In this document: piece after piece, positions 38,276 to 47,060 of the stretch
Layout: every line of letters begins with the position of its first letter
How positions within the stretch are numbered: position 1 is the stretch's first letter
DNA from: Herminiimonas sp.
GTDB lineage: Bacteria > Pseudomonadota > Gammaproteobacteria > Burkholderiales > Burkholderiaceae_D
DNA: 64,000 nt
Reading direction: 5' to 3'
Assembly (NCBI GenBank): GCA_028292265.1
Contig: JAQGMR010000027.1
Coordinates: 29,380-93,379 of the forward strand
Notes under the pieces: generated by a model
What the model was told of the DNA's origin: nothing
What the model saw: only the letters and a program-made list of their open reading frames with translations
Databases searched by the model: none
Translations under genes and position numbers: made by a program

Positions 38276-40675
38276 TCAATCGCGGACCTTGCCGAGCGCG
38301 CGCAATATCTTTTCCGGCGTAACCGGTTGCGAAAAAACGGTGGCGTTCAACGGCGCCAGCGCATCGTTGATGGCATTCACCACCGCCGCAGGCGCGCCGG
38401 CCGTTCCGGCTTCGCCTGCTCCCTTTGCACCCAATAGCGAAGATGCGGTAGGCGTCTGCACATGCGCGACTTCAATGTCGGGCATCTCTGCGGACATTGG
38501 CACCAGGTAGTCCGCCATGCTGCCGTTTTGCATTAAACCGTTGGCGTCATACAGGCATTCTTCATACAGCGCGCCGCCGATGCCTTGCACGATGGCCCCG
38601 CGCATTTGCTCGTCCACCAGCATCGGATTGAGCACCCGACCGCAGTCTTCCACGACCCAATGCTTGAGCAGCTTAACGAAGCCGGTTTCGGTGTCGACCT
38701 CGACATAGGAAGCCTGAACGCCATTGGTGAATATGAACGGATAGTCGCGCTGCGCATAGTGACGCGTCACCATCAATTCCGGGGTGAAGCCAACCGGAAG
38801 CGTGTCGGGACGGAAGTAAGCGATGCGTCCCAGTTCGTGCAGGGGCAGCAGCAACTCGTGGCTGACGGCGTCAACGATTTCACCGCGCCGCAAGACCAGC
38901 GTTTCACTCTCGCGGTTCAGGATTGCCGCGGCGACTGTCAGGATGTTTTTGCGTAATGCCAGGCCGGCCTGGAGTACAGCCTCTCCACCGATGCCTGCGC
39001 CACGCGAGGCCCATGTCCCACCGCCGTAAGGCGTTACGTCGGTGTCGCCCGTTGTAATGCGTACCTGGCTCATGTCCACGCCGACCGCATCGGCCGCTAT
39101 CTGCGCGAAGATGCCTTCAGTGCCCTGGCCCTGCTCCCCCACGCCGCTTAACACGGTAATGGCGCCGCTAGGTTCGAGGCGAATTGTCGCCCCGTCCTGC
39201 GCGGATATGCGTGCACCGCCCACGCCATAAAATGCGGCGCTCGGGTTCGTCAGTTCGATGACGGTCGCCAGGCCAATGCCGCGATAGATGCCCTTCTCAC
39301 GCAAGGCCGCCTGCTCGGCACGCAGCCCGGGATAATCCATGAGCACTTCGAGTTTGCGCAGGCACTGCTCATGCGAGAGAACTTCAAGCTTGATGCCGGC
39401 CGCGCCGCTACACGGGTAGGCGTCATCCGGAATTACATTGCGCTTTCTGAATTCGAGCGGGTCCATGCCGAGTTTCTGCGCGGCCATGTCGACCAAGCCC
39501 TCAGTGACCGCGCAGGCAATCGGATGGCCCACGCCGCGATACTGGCAAGTCGGTGTTTTGTTCTGAAACACCACGTTCAACTGGGCGCGATAGTGCTTGT
39601 GCCGGTACGGGCCACCCACCAGGTTGACGACCTGATTGCCTTCGATGGCACTGGTGCGCGGAAACATGGAATAGGGACCAATGCCGGTCAAGTCGTCCAT
39701 CTCGAAAGCGAGAATGTCGCCGTCCCGGGTTGCAGCAATGCGGCCGTGAATGCGGTGCTCGCGCGCGTGGATGTCGCTGGTGAAGGATTCCAGCCGGTCC
39801 GCCACGAACTTGACCGGACGCTTCAACATGATGGACAGGGCGACGGTCGCGAAGTCGTCGGGGTAAGCGTGTACCTTGATGCCAAACGAGCCGCCAACAT
39901 CCTTGCACACCACCCGCACGGAGGATTCTGGCAGATCGAACTGGCGGGCATACAGGTCCTGCATCATGTGCGGCGCCTGCTGCGAGTGGTACACCGTCAG
40001 GCGACCCTCGCCCGGGTTCCAGTCCGCAAGCTGGCAACGCGATTCAAGCGTGACGCCGGTATGCCGGCCAAAATGGAACGTCGTTTCAGCTACCACATCG
40101 GCCCGGGCAAATGCCTCGTCCACGCCGCCGGTATCGAGCTTGCGCGTGAAGCAGAGGTTGTCGCCAAGGTCGGGGTGGATTACCGGCGTTGCTGGGTCGA
40201 GCGCGGTTTCCATGTCGACCACAGGCGTCAACTGCTCCCACTCAACCTGCAGGTATTGGAGGGCGTCCTCGGCCTGGGTGCGGGTCTCAGCCACGATAGC
40301 GACCACCGGCTCGCCCTGCCAGCAGGCGCGGTCAATGGCAAGCGGATATTGCGGCGCCGATTTCATGCCCGGCAGATGCGCCAGGACCGCAACCCACGGC
40401 TTGCAAATCTGGGCAATCTCCTTGCCATCCACCACCGCAAGGACGCCCGGCATCATGCTTGCGTAATCGCGGTTGATCGACACGATGCGGGCGTGTGCCA
40501 CCGGCGAGCGCCAGTACACCACATGGGCCATGCGCGGCAAGGAGATGTCGTCGACATAGGCGCCCCGCCCTTCCACCAGGCGACGTGCGTTGGGGCGCAC
40601 CATGCTTTGACCAACATAGCGCTGGTCTTCGGTTAGCGGCGACAGGCCGACTTCGATTTTTTCCGGTGCGTTCAT
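38276..40675 (-). CDS. CoxL-like molybdopterin-binding hydroxylase subunit
   Basis: A 799-residue large subunit of the xanthine dehydrogenase/aldehyde oxidase/CO dehydrogenase family. It carries the molybdenum-cofactor sites, including QQAPHMMQDL near residue 230, GGSFGIKVH near 265, and an active-site loop QYRGVGHP near residue 378. True form I CO dehydrogenase has AYxCSFR here and form II has AYRGAGR, so this enzyme belongs near form II and is unlikely to oxidise CO. The conserved C-terminal Glu is in GAKGAGEAGTAGAP. It hydroxylates a ring or aldehyde carbon with water as oxygen source. Its ATG overlaps the CoxS-like stop by 4 bp. Confidence 0.9.
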   Translation of the reverse strand: MNAPEKIEVGLSPLTEDQRYVGQSMVRPNARRLVEGRGAYVDDISLPRMAHVVYWRSPVAHARIVSINRDYASMMPGVLAVVDGKEIAQICKPWVAVLAHLPGMKSAPQYPLAIDRACWQGEPVVAIVAETRTQAEDALQYLQVEWEQLTPVVDMETALDPATPVIHPDLGDNLCFTRKLDTGGVDEAFARADVVAETTFHFGRHTGVTLESRCQLADWNPGEGRLTVYHSQQAPHMMQDLYARQFDLPESSVRVVCKDVGGSFGIKVHAYPDDFATVALSIMLKRPVKFVADRLESFTSDIHAREHRIHGRIAATRDGDILAFEMDDLTGIGPYSMFPRTSAIEGNQVVNLVGGPYRHKHYRAQLNVVFQNKTPTCQYRGVGHPIACAVTEGLVDMAAQKLGMDPLEFRKRNVIPDDAYPCSGAAGIKLEVLSHEQCLRKLEVLMDYPGLRAEQAALREKGIYRGIGLATVIELTNPSAAFYGVGGARISAQDGATIRLEPSGAITVLSGVGEQGQGTEGIFAQIAADAVGVDMSQVRITTGDTDVTPYGGGTWASRGAGIGGEAVLQAGLALRKNILTVAAAILNRESETLVLRRGEIVDAVSHELLLPLHELGRIAYFRPDTLPVGFTPELMVTRHYAQRDYPFIFTNGVQASYVEVDTETGFVKLLKHWVVEDCGRVLNPMLVDEQMRGAIVQGIGGALYEECLYDANGLMQNGSMADYLVPMSAEMPDIEVAHVQTPTASSLLGAKGAGEAGTAGAPAAVVNAINDALAPLNATVFSQPVTPEKILRALGKVRD

Positions 40676-41193
40676 GGCGTAGCCCCCGCTTCGGCTTCGT
40701 CGCCGACGTTGTCAGCTTGGGCCTTGCGTGCTGCGAGCACGTCGCAGATGGCATCGACGATAGCCTGGTAGCCGGTGCAGCGACAGTAATTGCCGGATAT
40801 CCAGAGCCTGACCGCTTCACGATCCGCGTTCGGCAGGGTTTCAACCAGTTCCGCAGCCGCCATCAACATGCCAGCCGTGCAGAACCCGCACTGCAGCGCA
40901 TTGCGCTTCAGGAACGCCTGCTGCAAGTCATGCATGGTGCCGCCCTCGCTCAGGCCCTCAATGGTTTGCACCGACTTGCCGTCTGCCTGGACAGCCAACA
41001 CAAGACAACCGCGTACGATGCTTCCGTCAAGCCGCACGGTGCAGGCGCCACACACGCCGTGCTCGCAGCCGACGTGTGAGCCGGTCAGCTCAAGTTCATT
41101 GCGCAGGAAATCGACCAGGTGCTGGCGCGGCTCAACTTCACGCCGGCACGGTCTGCCATTGACTGTCAACTGGATCGTGCAAGTGTCGGCCAT
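40672..41193 (-). CDS. CoxS-like [2Fe-2S] subunit
   Basis: A 173-residue iron-sulfur subunit of the molybdenum hydroxylase. The N-terminal ferredoxin-like domain has CEHGVCGACTVRLDG and a fourth Cys in VRGC; the C-terminal helical domain holds the second cluster in QCGFCTAGM and YCRCTGY. All eight Cys ligands are visible, so both clusters should form and pass electrons from molybdopterin to FAD. The C-terminus is extended by about 15 residues (DNVGDEAEAGATP). It is 19 bp downstream of the FAD-subunit gene. Confidence 0.92.
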   Translation of the reverse strand: MADTCTIQLTVNGRPCRREVEPRQHLVDFLRNELELTGSHVGCEHGVCGACTVRLDGSIVRGCLVLAVQADGKSVQTIEGLSEGGTMHDLQQAFLKRNALQCGFCTAGMLMAAAELVETLPNADREAVRLWISGNYCRCTGYQAIVDAICDVLAARKAQADNVGDEAEAGATP

Positions 41194-41212
41194 CGCTATT
41201 CCTTGTTGGGCA

Positions 41213-42100
41213 CTACGCCTGCTGTGCGGGCGTACCGAAACACGCGGCCTTCACGACCCGCCGCAGCAGGACCGACGCCAGGTGCCGTTTGGTGGAGATT
41301 GAATTGGTCAGGTCCGCGAGCGGTTCCCGTTCGCCGCTCAGTTCTTCCGACAACTTCAACCCGGCCGCTTCCAGCAGGGCATCGTCAATCGGCTTGTCTT
41401 CCAGAAAACGCTCGGTGGCGGTGGCACGCCACGGTGTGCTGCAGAGCCCGAGGAAGGACAGGCGCACCTGGCTCAATGCGGCGCCATTGCGCCGGGCAGC
41501 GAAGGCCAACCCGGCGATGGCATAGTCACCATGACGACGCGCGAGTTCGTCGAATCCATGGATGCCGCCTTGTACGCGAAGCGGAATGTCGCAGGCGACA
41601 ATGATTTCTCCGGGGCGCAAAGCGGTGGTGTAAAGGTCCAGGAAGAACTGCGCAGCCGGTATGCGCCGCTCGCCTTCCGTGCTGCGCGCAATAATGGTGG
41701 CATCCAGCGCCAGTGCGCAGGCGGGCCACTCGGCAGCCGGATCGGCATAAGCCAGTGAGCCGCCAAGGGTGCCGCGGTTGCGGATAGCCCGGTGCGCGAT
41801 GTGGGGCGCAGCGATTGACATCAACGGCGCGTGGTGCGCGACCAAAGCCGAGGCCTCAATTTCGGCATGCCGGGCTAATGCGCCGATACGCAGTGCGCCA
41901 TCCACCACGCTTATGCCTTTGAGCGATTCAATCTGATTGATGTCTATAAGCAGCGACGGCTCGGACAGCCGCATGTTGAGCGTTGCAAGCAAGGTCTGTC
42001 CACCGGCAAGCAAGCGCGCCTCGTCGCCATACTCTGCGAGCAAGTCGAAAACCTGGCCAAGCGAGCGCGGCTTGATGTAGTCAAAGGCAGGCGATTTCAT
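41213..42100 (-). CDS. CoxM-like FAD-binding subunit
   Basis: A 295-residue FAD-binding subunit of the molybdenum hydroxylase. The pyrophosphate-binding motif LLAGGQTLLATLNMR is near residue 32, and NRGTLGGSLAYADPAAEWP near residue 105 is the second flavin motif. The frame extends upstream to 42181, but the conserved start MKSPAFDYIKPRSL is at ATG 42100, 14 bp after the CoxG-like stop. Together with CoxS- and CoxL-like proteins it completes the three-subunit enzyme. Confidence 0.9.
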   Translation of the reverse strand: MKSPAFDYIKPRSLGQVFDLLAEYGDEARLLAGGQTLLATLNMRLSEPSLLIDINQIESLKGISVVDGALRIGALARHAEIEASALVAHHAPLMSIAAPHIAHRAIRNRGTLGGSLAYADPAAEWPACALALDATIIARSTEGERRIPAAQFFLDLYTTALRPGEIIVACDIPLRVQGGIHGFDELARRHGDYAIAGLAFAARRNGAALSQVRLSFLGLCSTPWRATATERFLEDKPIDDALLEAAGLKLSEELSGEREPLADLTNSISTKRHLASVLLRRVVKAACFGTPAQQA

Positions 42101-42114
42101 GTGTGGTAGGTCCG

Positions 42115-42795
42115 CTATTGGCCAAAATGCGTTGCAAGCCAGACGCCGAAGCCGGTTGACGCTGCGCCCAGTACGAACCACAGCACTCGGACGCCCTCAC
42201 CCGCCATGCGTGGGGGGTTCGGGTTCGCAGAGGATATCGGTGCCAAGGCGGCTGCCGGACGGATGGCAGGCGCCGGCGCGGGCGTTTGAACGCGATCCGC
42301 ATCGGTATTTGAAGCGGGGAGCGCGCCCCCGCTTGCCGACGCGCCTTCCGCCGAGGTCGCCGCCAGGCACGCCTGCAGATTGCTGAAGAAGCGGTCCGCC
42401 ATCTGGCGCGCGGAAGCATCGATCATGCGGCCGCCTATTTGTCCAAGCTTGCCACCGACCGAGGCGCTGGTGCTGTAGGCCAGTCGCGTGCCAGCGCCTT
42501 CGTCGGAAAGACGCACAACCGAATCACCTCGAGCAAAACCGGCAGCCCCGCCAGAGCCCTCGAACACCAGTTTGCAAGATTGGGCCGCAACGATATCGGT
42601 CATCAAAATCTTGCCCACAAAACGCGCTCGCACCGGGCCCATTTTTACCAGCACTCGCGCGCGGGTTTCAGTGTCGGAGATGCGCTTGATTTCTTCGCAG
42701 CCTGGAATGCACTGCGACAGCATCGCCGGATCGTTTAGGGCGTGCCACACCTTTTCACGCGGCGCCGCAAGCACCAGTTCGCCAGTCAAATCCAT
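42115..42795 (-). CDS. CoxG-like SRPBCC protein with membrane anchor
   Basis: A 226-residue protein of the CO-dehydrogenase subunit G family. Residues 1-145 form the SRPBCC domain (LTGELVLAAPREKVWHALND, then CIPGCEEI). A Pro/Ala-rich linker follows, then one C-terminal transmembrane helix (VLWFVLGAASTGFGVWLATHF). In carboxydotrophs CoxG anchors the hydroxylase to the membrane to deliver electrons to the respiratory chain. It is the first gene of the leftward operon, its start facing the palindrome at 43051-43099 and the TetR gene. Confidence 0.88.
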   Translation of the reverse strand: MDLTGELVLAAPREKVWHALNDPAMLSQCIPGCEEIKRISDTETRARVLVKMGPVRARFVGKILMTDIVAAQSCKLVFEGSGGAAGFARGDSVVRLSDEGAGTRLAYSTSASVGGKLGQIGGRMIDASARQMADRFFSNLQACLAATSAEGASASGGALPASNTDADRVQTPAPAPAIRPAAALAPISSANPNPPRMAGEGVRVLWFVLGAASTGFGVWLATHFGQ

Positions 42796-43050
42796 GGAGC
42801 GGTTCCCTGCCTTCTGTAAGATTTCATGGGTAACGCGGATGCTGCCTTGGGTACTGCCTTGCCTGAAGCCTTGCTTCGTCCTGCGAACTCTTCAATAGCG
42901 CATCGAACCAGGCCTCGCACGAGGCGTTGCATCAAGCTCTACGTCAACCTCGCAAAGCCATCCACCAACCTTTCATCGCGCTTCGCGGCATCCGACGGTG
43001 CGGTCTGATCCCGACCCGCGGGGCTAGTGAAACCTATTCAGCTGGTGTCT

Positions 43051-43099
43051 ATTTACCAACCGTTAAACAATATGCCACAATGTTGAACGTTTGGTAAAT
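43051..43099. promoter_or_regulatory. 49-bp imperfect palindrome, probable operator
   Basis: Two 19-bp arms, ATTTACCAACCGTTAAACA and the inverse of ATTTACCAAACGTTCAACA, are separated by 11 bp and agree at 17 of 19 positions. A third half-site-like ATTTACC lies at 43104-43110. The palindrome is between the divergent CoxG-like (leftward) and TetR (rightward) genes. A long two-fold site beside a TetR gene is a strong candidate operator for that regulator, controlling both arms. The rest of the interval 42796-43129 holds no other gene or site that I recognise. Confidence 0.65.
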
Positions 43100-43129
43100 A
43101 CCGATTTACCGATACACCGGACTATCCAA

Positions 43130-43897
43130 TTGTCATTGCGCGGCGCAACAAAAAAACCGGCAGCACAACGCAAGAGCGTCCCGCACGTCGAGGCTGCGGC
43201 TGCCCCGCGCAAGCGGATGTCGGTAGAAGACCGCGAGCGGCAAATTCTCGACGGGGCGGTAGAGTTTTTTTCGAGCCATGGACTCGACGGCCAGATGCGT
43301 GTGCTGGCGCAGGGAATCGGCGTCACGCATGCGTTGCTCTATCACTACTTCCCGACCAAGCAAGCCTTGATTGATCGCGTTTATCAAGAGCTGTTCGAAG
43401 GCCGCTGGAAGCCGGAATGGGAAAGTTTGCTGGACGACCCGCATTTGCCGATCCCGGAAAAGCTCACGCGCTTCTACTGCGACTATGCTGCATTCATACT
43501 AAGCCGCGACTTCGTCCGCATCTTCGTGTTTTCTGGACTGTCGGACCATTACATTACCGACCGCTTTTTCGACCTGCTGCGCGAGCGGCTTTTCCCGCGA
43601 CTGGTGCGCGAAACGCGCAAATATCGCGGGCTGAAGTCGCGGGCAAAACCGTCGTCGCGCGAACTTGAATTGCTAATGGGCCTGCATGGCGGTATTTTCT
43701 ACACGGGCATTCGGCGCTGGATCTACGGCCAGGAGGTCCATGGCGCCGAGGGTTCTGAGCAGGACCGCATTTATATTGAGGACCGGGTCAAGGCCTACCT
43801 GGTGTCGGCCGCAATCGTACTGGACAGCGAGGCCGCTCCACCGCACGCTGCAAGGCCCCGCACTTCACCCGCAGCACGAACAGCAAAAGGAGACTGA
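43130..43897 (+). CDS. TetR-family transcriptional regulator
   Basis: A regulator of about 255 residues. A basic, Ala/Lys-rich N-terminal tail precedes the TetR DNA-binding domain: RERQILDGAVEFFSSHGLDGQMRVLAQGIGVTHALLYHYFPTKQALIDRV has the usual helix-turn-helix with HALLYHYFPTK. The ligand-binding part is longer than average and ends in a low-complexity tail. The start is unclear: the longest frame (TTG 43091) would begin inside the palindrome, TTG 43130 keeps the basic tail, and ATG 43217 is the first ATG. It heads the rightward genes and probably controls both divergent operons. Confidence 0.85.
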   Translation: MSLRGATKKPAAQRKSVPHVEAAAAPRKRMSVEDRERQILDGAVEFFSSHGLDGQMRVLAQGIGVTHALLYHYFPTKQALIDRVYQELFEGRWKPEWESLLDDPHLPIPEKLTRFYCDYAAFILSRDFVRIFVFSGLSDHYITDRFFDLLRERLFPRLVRETRKYRGLKSRAKPSSRELELLMGLHGGIFYTGIRRWIYGQEVHGAEGSEQDRIYIEDRVKAYLVSAAIVLDSEAAPPHAARPRTSPAARTAKGD

Positions 43898-43898
43898 C

Positions 43899-44363
43899 AT
43901 GGGTTTAAGCCTGAATCACTTTTCGATACGCACAGTGGACCTGGACGCCTGCAAGACGTTTTATGAAACTGTGCTCGGCCTCACCGTCGGGCCGCGCCCC
44001 GAGTTTCCATTTCCGGGGCTCTGGATGTACACCGGAGACCACGGCCACTATTCCAATGCGACGGTCCATATCATCGGCATCGACCGCAAGGCGCCGGCCG
44101 GCCTTCAGGGTTATCTTGGCGACCGCAACGAAGCCGAGTTGAAGGGCACCGGCACGATCGACCACATTGCCTTCTTCGCCGACGGACTGCCTAAAATGAT
44201 CTCGCACCTGAAGCAGCTTGGCATTGCGTTCCGGGAGAGGATGGTGCCGGGTCTTGGGCTTTATCAGATCTTCCTGGACGATCCGAACGGGGTGGTAGTA
44301 GAACTTAACTATCCTGCAGAGGAGCGGATTGCGCTCGAAGCATCACGAGCCGGTCAATCCTGA
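43899..44363 (+). CDS. VOC (glyoxalase/dioxygenase-fold) protein
   Basis: A 154-residue protein of the vicinal-oxygen-chelate superfamily, with two beta-alpha-beta-beta-beta units. Probable metal ligands are His8 (LNHFSIRTVDL), His in GTIDHIAFFADG and Glu in VVVELNYP near the end. It resembles small lyases or dioxygenase-like proteins placed in aromatic catabolic operons. AAAAGGAG stands 6-8 bases before the ATG, which follows the TetR stop directly. The catalytic reaction is not readable. Confidence 0.85.
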   Translation: MGLSLNHFSIRTVDLDACKTFYETVLGLTVGPRPEFPFPGLWMYTGDHGHYSNATVHIIGIDRKAPAGLQGYLGDRNEAELKGTGTIDHIAFFADGLPKMISHLKQLGIAFRERMVPGLGLYQIFLDDPNGVVVELNYPAEERIALEASRAGQS

Positions 44364-44384
44364 ACCGGCAGATCGGGCAAATAC

Positions 44385-45611
44385 ATGGCAAGAATCCTGA
44401 TTGCGGGTGGATCGCTGGGTGGGCTGTTTGCAGCCAACATCCTGTTTCGCGACGGGCATGATGTGCTCGTCCTGGAAAAAGCCGCGGACTCGCTCGATGG
44501 GCGCGGCGCCGGCATTGTCACGCACGAGGCGCTGATGCGAGGTTTGCGGCGCGCGGGCATAACCATCGACGAAACGCTCGGCGTGCAGGTCATGCGACGG
44601 GTTGCGCTCGACATCGACGGCAATACGATTTCGGATCTCGCCATGCCGCAGATACTGACGTCATGGGGACGGCTCTACCATCTGCTGCACGAAGCGCTGC
44701 CGGCGGCGAACTACATGCAAGGTGTGACCGTCCTCAGCGTCGAGCAGGATGCGCAAGGCGTGACAGTGTATTGCGACGCCAATCGAAGCTTTAGCGGCGA
44801 TCTGCTGGTTGCATCCGACGGACTGCGCTCCGCGGTGCGGGCGCAGTTTGCACCCGAGGTGCAACCGCACTATGCGGGTTATGTGGCATGGCGCGGCGTG
44901 TGTGACGAAAATCTGCTTTCGCGTAGAACCCTCGACACGGTTTTTGATTGCTTTGGCTTCGGCTTGCCGCCCGGCGAGCAACTGATTGGATACCCGGTGG
45001 CTGGAGCCGGTAACACGACCACACGCGGTAAGCGCCGCTTCAATTTTGTGTGGTACCGCCCGGCGCCCGAGAACAATGGCCTCGCCGCCCTGTTGACCGA
45101 CGCCGACGGCAGGCATTATCCATCGGGCATACCACCCAACAAGGTGTCATGGCGCGCCATTGCTGCCATGCGCGAAGATGCGCGTCGATTGCTGGCGCCG
45201 CAGTTCGGCGAGATACTCGAAAAGACCGCGCAACCCTTTCTGCAGCCAATCTTCGATTTAAGCTCTGCGCAAATTGCATTCGGCCGGGTGGCCTTGATGG
45301 GCGACGCGTCTTTCGTTGCTCGTCCCCATGTCGGCATGGGCGTGACCAAGGCGGCACAGGACGCCGCCGCGCTGTCGGACTGCATTCTTCGCCATGGAGC
45401 CGGTCCCGAGGCGGTAGGTGCCTACGAAGCATTGCGTCTTGAACCCGGCCAGTCGGTTGTGCAGCGCAGTCGTAATCTCGGCGCATACATGCAGTCGCAG
45501 ACCATGCAGCAATCCGGATCGCCAGCAATTTCGCGCAGCGCCGACAAGGTAGTGCGCGAAACGGCGGTAGACCTTGAACTCTACCCCGAAGAGGAGCATT
45601 CAAGCGCCTGA
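44385..45611 (+). CDS. FAD monooxygenase, dihydroxypyridine-hydroxylase-like
   Basis: A 408-residue class A flavoprotein monooxygenase. The Rossmann motif GGSLGGLFAANIL begins at residue 8, the middle motif is LLVASDGLRSAVR, and the second FAD motif is VALMGDASFVARPHVGMG near residue 303. The GDASF(V)-RPH variant and overall pattern resemble 2,6-dihydroxypyridine 3-monooxygenase from nicotine-degrading bacteria. Together with the molybdenum hydroxylase this suggests successive hydroxylations of an N-heteroaromatic ring; the assignment is by resemblance only. It is 21 bp after the VOC gene. Confidence 0.82.
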   Translation: MARILIAGGSLGGLFAANILFRDGHDVLVLEKAADSLDGRGAGIVTHEALMRGLRRAGITIDETLGVQVMRRVALDIDGNTISDLAMPQILTSWGRLYHLLHEALPAANYMQGVTVLSVEQDAQGVTVYCDANRSFSGDLLVASDGLRSAVRAQFAPEVQPHYAGYVAWRGVCDENLLSRRTLDTVFDCFGFGLPPGEQLIGYPVAGAGNTTTRGKRRFNFVWYRPAPENNGLAALLTDADGRHYPSGIPPNKVSWRAIAAMREDARRLLAPQFGEILEKTAQPFLQPIFDLSSAQIAFGRVALMGDASFVARPHVGMGVTKAAQDAAALSDCILRHGAGPEAVGAYEALRLEPGQSVVQRSRNLGAYMQSQTMQQSGSPAISRSADKVVRETAVDLELYPEEEHSSA

Positions 45612-45752
45612 AGGCCGCGCGCATGTGTTGATGGTTCGGCCGGTTGCTATTCCGCCGTGGGCAAGACCAGTCAAAAGAAGTTCGCAGCAAGGCATTAAAG
45701 ATTAAAGCAGGCAGTCGAAAAAAAACTCGATCCACACATAGAGGAGACAAAG

Positions 45753-47030
45753 ATGCGCCGCCCCACCAAGGACCAACAGGACATTACCGCCAACCAAACC
45801 GCGCCCAACAGCCGCCGCCGCCTGATTCTTGGCGCTGGCGTCGCCGCGGCAACTTCGCCGTTGTGGATCAATATCGCGCGTGCCCAGACTGGGACCATCA
45901 AGATCGGCTTTCCAGTGCCCTTGAGCGGCCCCTACTCTGCCGAGGCGCAGGACCAGGTTCGCTGCGCGCAACTGGCGATAAAGGAATTCAACGATGCTGG
46001 CGGCTTCAACGGCCGCATGGCTGAACTGCTGGTGCGCGACGACAAGCTCAATCCGGGCGAAGCAGCGACGCGCGCGCTCGAACTGATAGAGAAGGACAAG
46101 GTTGAATTCATGGTCGGCTCGCTCTCGGCCGCCACCCAGCTCTCCATCAACGCGGTGTGCCGCGACCGAAAAATCCTCTTCAATTCGATCAGCCAGTCAG
46201 ATGCCATCAATGAGGCGAAGGACTGGAGCCTGTTCACTTTCCATGAGGCGCTCAACCCGCATTTAACGGCCGGCGCGGTGGCGCGCTACGCCTTCCCGAA
46301 ATTTGGCAAGAACATCGTTTACCTCACGGCTGACTATGCGTACGGCCATGAGATGGTGCGCGGCTTCCAGCGCGCCGGCGGCCCGCTTGGCGCCAAGACG
46401 TTGGCCGACATCCGGCATCCGATTGGCACTTCCGATTTCTCCGCCTTCCTGCCACGTATTCAGGCCCTGAAACCGGACGTGCTGGTGCTGAACAATTTCG
46501 GGCGCGATCTCATCAATTCGGCCAAGCAGGCAACCGACTTCGGTCTGAAGGAAAAGACCAAGATCATTACGCCGATCCTGCTCTATACCGCGCGCATGGC
46601 GGGCGGCGCCGATGCGTTCGAAGGCGTCCTTGGCGGCACCTCGTACTACTGGGGCATGGAAGACAAGATTCCGTCGGCCAAGGCGTTCAACGACAAGTTC
46701 CGCAAGGCCTACGGCGGCGGGGTGCCATCGGACTATGGCGCGCTCGGCTATGCCGGCGTGCGCAGCGTGCTGCAGGCGGTAAAAGACGCGAAGTCGACCG
46801 ATTCCACCCGTGTCTCGATCGCACTGCGCCAGTTGCGCTACAACTTCTACAAGGGCGAGCAGTTCTACCGCAAGTGCGACCACCAGTCAGTGCAGAGCGT
46901 CATCATCGTCGAATCGAAATCGAAGGGCATGAAAGACAAGTACGACGTCTTTAACACCCTGGCGATTGAAGCGCCAAACGAAAGCAACCTGCGCAGCTGC
47001 GAAGAGCTGGGCCACAAGGTCAGCATCTGA
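45753..47030 (+). CDS. Liv-type ABC transporter substrate-binding protein
   Basis: A 425-residue periplasmic binding protein (type I fold). The N-terminus has a twin-arginine-like signal, SRRRLILGAGVAAATSPLW, cut near ARAQT. The mature part begins IKIGFPVPLSGPYSAEAQD, typical of branched-chain amino acid and aromatic-acid receptors. GAGGAG precedes the ATG. The permease and ATPase genes follow directly. Context suggests the ligand is the substrate of the adjacent hydroxylases, not leucine. Confidence 0.9.
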   Translation: MRRPTKDQQDITANQTAPNSRRRLILGAGVAAATSPLWINIARAQTGTIKIGFPVPLSGPYSAEAQDQVRCAQLAIKEFNDAGGFNGRMAELLVRDDKLNPGEAATRALELIEKDKVEFMVGSLSAATQLSINAVCRDRKILFNSISQSDAINEAKDWSLFTFHEALNPHLTAGAVARYAFPKFGKNIVYLTADYAYGHEMVRGFQRAGGPLGAKTLADIRHPIGTSDFSAFLPRIQALKPDVLVLNNFGRDLINSAKQATDFGLKEKTKIITPILLYTARMAGGADAFEGVLGGTSYYWGMEDKIPSAKAFNDKFRKAYGGGVPSDYGALGYAGVRSVLQAVKDAKSTDSTRVSIALRQLRYNFYKGEQFYRKCDHQSVQSVIIVESKSKGMKDKYDVFNTLAIEAPNESNLRSCEELGHKVSI

Positions 47031-47060
47031 TCCGGCGAAGAACGGAAAGAAAGGAATTCC

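Noticed and set aside
38276..42795. Annotation of the cox-like genes as a CO dehydrogenase
   Set aside because: The large subunit lacks the AYxCSFR loop and Cys of form I enzymes, and no CoxDEF maturation genes are present in the window.
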